Shown: one piece after another, positions 17,631 to 20,191 of the stretch
Layout: each line of letters begins with the position of its first letter
Position numbering within the stretch: position 1 is the stretch's first letter
DNA from: Azolla pinnata
Lineage: Eukaryota > Streptophyta > Polypodiopsida > Salviniales > Salviniaceae
NCBI GenBank assembly: GCA_037176905.1
Contig: JBBBWG010006892.1
Coordinates: forward strand, 5,700 to 25,890
Reading direction: 5' to 3'
DNA length: 20,191 bases
The notes under the pieces: generated by a model
Seen by the model: only the letters and a program-made list of their open reading frames with translations
Database searches by the model: none
Told to the model about the DNA's origin: nothing
Position numbers and translations under genes: made by a program

Positions 17631-19750
17631 TCAGCTCGTTTCCGCGGTTGCCGGAGCACCACATCTCCGTCTCATCGCTTCAACTTCGTCTACAGCCTCG
17701 TGCATGGCTGCGTCGGCGTAGATGCTAATCATAAGCACATAAGCCGAGGCGCAGGTGTTGTCTAGATGCATGATTTGATCAAATGCCCATCTTCCAAGCT
17801 TCACATTGCCCCATTTCCTGCAAGCAGCCAACAAAGCGAGCCAAACTGGGCGGCTACCTGAGAATGGCATCATCTTGATCGCCGACACAGCTTTCCCGAA
17901 TCGGCCCCCGAATCCAAGCATAGCAACCATGCAAGTGAAGTGCTCTACGCTCGGCACGACCCCATGCTTATCCCTCATTTCGTGGAAATGCATTTCGGCT
18001 TTCTCAAGCAACCCCCGATGACTACATGCGTTCATAAGACAAAGGAACGTTACTGCGTCTGGGAGCAGGCCTCCTTCGCGTTGCATGCGCTCGAAGCACT
18101 CGAATGCTTCGTCGCTTCGACCGCGCCGCGCGTACGCTGCCGTGAGAGCATTCCAAGCGGCGGCGTTCCTGCTCGGAAGCTCCGAAAGGATTCGTTTCGC
18201 TCGCGAAAACATGCCGCATTGCGCATACATGTCCACGAGAGCGGTGCCGAGTGGCGCGTCGTCGTTCAGCAAGCTCGCGGCAACGATCTCGTCGTGAATC
18301 TGTCTGCCCTTGTCGATCGCCCCTGTGCCGGCGCATGCCTTCAAAATGCTCATGAACGTGACCACGTCTGGCGAAAACCCCTCCTTCTTCATCGATTCGA
18401 AGCAGTCCAATGCTTCTTGACCCCGCCTGTGCTGCACATACCCCGCGATCAACGAAGACCAGGAGACCGTACTCCGAGCACGATGTTGCTCCAGCACTTC
18501 CCGCGCTTTAGCAAGCGCGCCGCATCTGGCATACATATCCACGAGAGCGTCCCCAAGCTCATCGCTTCTTTCCAGGAAACCCCTCCTGCTTATCTCGTGG
18601 TGAATTTCTACACCTCTGCCGATCGCTCCGACACTGCCGCATGCTCTCAGGCCGCAAACGAAGGCGATTTCGTTCGGCGAAACGCCGTCGATTCGCATCT
18701 CCGCAAAGCACTCGAGTGCTTCCTTGGATTGCCCTTGTTGGACATATCCCGCGATCAACGAAGACCATGACACAACGTCCCTCGCACAGAGCTTGGCGTG
18801 CACTTGCTTTGCATCTACAAGCGCATCATCACACTTGGCATACATATCCAACAAGGCGTTTCCGAGTACGAGATTGCGATCGAGCAACCCCTTGCAGACA
18901 ATCTCGTCGTGAATTTCCCTTCCCGTCTCAATTGCACCGGTGAGGCAACAACCTTTCAAGGCGCATGCAAAGGTGGCCTCATTGGGGCAAAGCACTTCGC
19001 TCCGCATTCTCTCGAAGCACTCCAGAGCTTCTTGACCTCTCTCGTGCTCCGCATACCCTCCGATCAATACATTCCAAGAGACTACATCTCGGATGCGGAG
19101 CTCTTTATGCAGTTCCTCAGCCTTTTCGAGAGCACCACATTTCGCATACATACCCACCAAAGCGGTGCAAAGCACGGCGTTTCGCCGGAGAACCAGCCCG
19201 CTGCTCGCGATCTTCTCGTGAATCTCTTCGCCCTTCTCGATCGATCCGACGCTTCCACAAGCTCCCAAAGCGCAAACGAATGTCACCGAATTCGGCGGAA
19301 AGCCTTCGTGCTGCATCTGTTCGAAGCAGCTCAGCGCCTCGGAGCCGCGGCCGTGCATGGCATGACCAGAGATCAATGCATTCCAGGAGACGATGCTTCG
19401 GAGGTGAAGCTCATCGTGTAACATCCGCGCTGTTCCGAGCATTCCGCATTTCGCGTACATGCTTATCAAGGCGGAATCTATGTAAGGATTCCTCTTCTCG
19501 AGGAACCCTTTCCCGAGGATTTCATCATGGATCCGCATTCCCTGACATAGATCTCTGTTTCTGCCACATACCTGAAGCCTGGAGACGATGGTGGGATCTT
19601 CGCTGTCATCATCATCGTGGCAAGGATTGAGGTCGCTGCAACTTGCTGATGCTTTTGCTGTCTTTCTTCTGCTTAGCTCTTCTTCAACCCATGCAGGATT
19701 GCAACGGCCGTGGATCCATGGACATGGAGAAGGAAGCTTGTGTGCGAAAT
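17631..19750 (-). CDS. PLS-class PPR protein with E1-like C terminus
   Basis: The first in-frame ATG is at 19538, but the open frame and clear PPR similarity continue upstream: TIVSRLQVCGRNRDLCQGMR is the missing front of the first L motif. There is no ATG in that frame before a TAG just upstream, so the start is probably on another exon. An acceptor ending at 19751 (CACCAG) would begin this exon at 19750. From 19538 the main exon gives 635 residues with five P motifs (such as DVVSWSSLIAGYVQ), L motifs (LRACGSVGAIGRGVEIHHEI) and S motifs (TALVDMYAQCG). It ends with a P2-L2-S2-like block (VPSVEHFTCMVAMLGFGGRF) and an E1-like motif (NVKLGRWAFDQIMHLDNTCA). E+ and DYW domains are absent. The family acts in organelle RNA editing or processing. 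The reading frame is intact. Confidence 0.93.
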
Positions 19751-19804
19751 CTGGTGATTCGAGGTCATTCTAGTCTTCCCAAAAGACATCAAACAGAAGT
19801 CTGT

Positions 19805-19842
19805 ATCATCATCATCATCATCATCAACAACAACAACATCAT
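19805..19842. repeat. ATC/AAC trinucleotide microsatellite
   Basis: Runs of ATC followed by AAC triplets. They fall inside the proposed 133-base intron of the second PPR gene. Confidence 0.9.
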
Positions 19843-19883
19843 CTGTCTCTCTTTCTAAATCTATTTGGTTTTCTCCTTCTTAC

Positions 19884-19941
19884 CTTGATGTTCAGACGGT
19901 TGTGCTGCCATAGCCACGGATTCATGAAGTATTCTTTCCAT
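19884..19941 (-). CDS. Candidate first exon of the second PPR gene
   Basis: On the minus strand ATG 19941 opens MERILHESVAMAAQPSEHQ and reaches a strong donor, CAAG|GTAAGAAG, with the exon ending at 19884 in phase 1. Joining it to an acceptor at 19751 restores the PPR frame across a 133-base intron, a size like the other introns here. This explains the missing start codon of the main exon. It is inference only: other acceptors (for example CATCAG nearer the PPR motifs) keep the same phase, and an earlier exon beyond the window is possible. Confidence 0.35.
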
Positions 19942-20191
19942 AGCGAGTCCATCTGGTGAGCGGAGACCTGCCGCATCATGATCCCGATCTCCTGCGAGGA
20001 TGATATTGCGCTTTGGCAACACGAACCGATATTTTGCTCGAGAGTCGTTCAACGTGGCAAGCCGTAGACGCCATGGATCCACATCTTGGCTTGCAGGAAT
20101 GGACGTACAACAAGAAGAACAGGAAGAAGAACAAGAACAAGATTGGAGAAACTGTCCAAGACAGAAGCCAGAGAATTAGCTTTTAGCAGCT

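Noticed and set aside
18798-19421. Plus-strand frames across the second PPR gene (also 17940-18770 and 18965-19630)
   Set aside because: Antisense shadows of an intact PPR frame; the residues show no family features.

Overview
This window is nuclear DNA from a land plant. It carries short, phase-consistent GT-AG introns (about 95 to 280 bases), plant-specific gene families, plant-type telomere repeats (TTTAGGG), many trinucleotide microsatellites, and two large PLS-class pentatricopeptide repeat (PPR) genes. The wording of the PPR motifs and the compact introns remind me of seed-free plants such as ferns or lycophytes. That lineage call is inference from recall and the species cannot be fixed by eye.

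Layout from left to right. Positions 1-2468 hold no recognisable protein gene but contain a GATC-rich satellite (about 796-1112) and a decayed 50-base tandem repeat (about 1759-2012). A six-exon plus-strand gene at 2469-4463 encodes the plant form of the DNA repair scaffold XRCC1. Positions 5064-6054 hold a repeat complex: a 90-base direct duplication, a perfect 57-base inverted repeat with about 700 bases between its arms, and telomere repeats next to the right arm. Positions 6055-7172 look like promoter or leader sequence without a convincing product. An intact tRNA-Leu(CAA) gene lies at 7173-7256, followed by a roughly 250-base direct duplication.

A single-exon, minus-strand 863-residue PPR gene spans 8761-11352. 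It is head-to-head with a five-exon plus-strand gene (13323-15263) encoding a nuclear envelope-associated coiled-coil protein (NEAP family). The 1.97 kb between their starts is mostly simple and tandem repeats. After a 2.4 kb AT-rich gene-free stretch, a second minus-strand PPR gene fills 17631-19750 and probably takes its start codon from a small upstream exon at 19884-19941.

The genes do not form one pathway. XRCC1 acts in nuclear DNA repair, NEAP at the nuclear envelope, and PLS-class PPR proteins in organelle RNA processing, typically C-to-U editing. The most unusual signals are noncoding: the long inverted repeat, the tRNA gene with no oligo-T terminator for about 745 bases, the repeat-filled divergent promoter region, and a satellite whose units keep a reading frame open.
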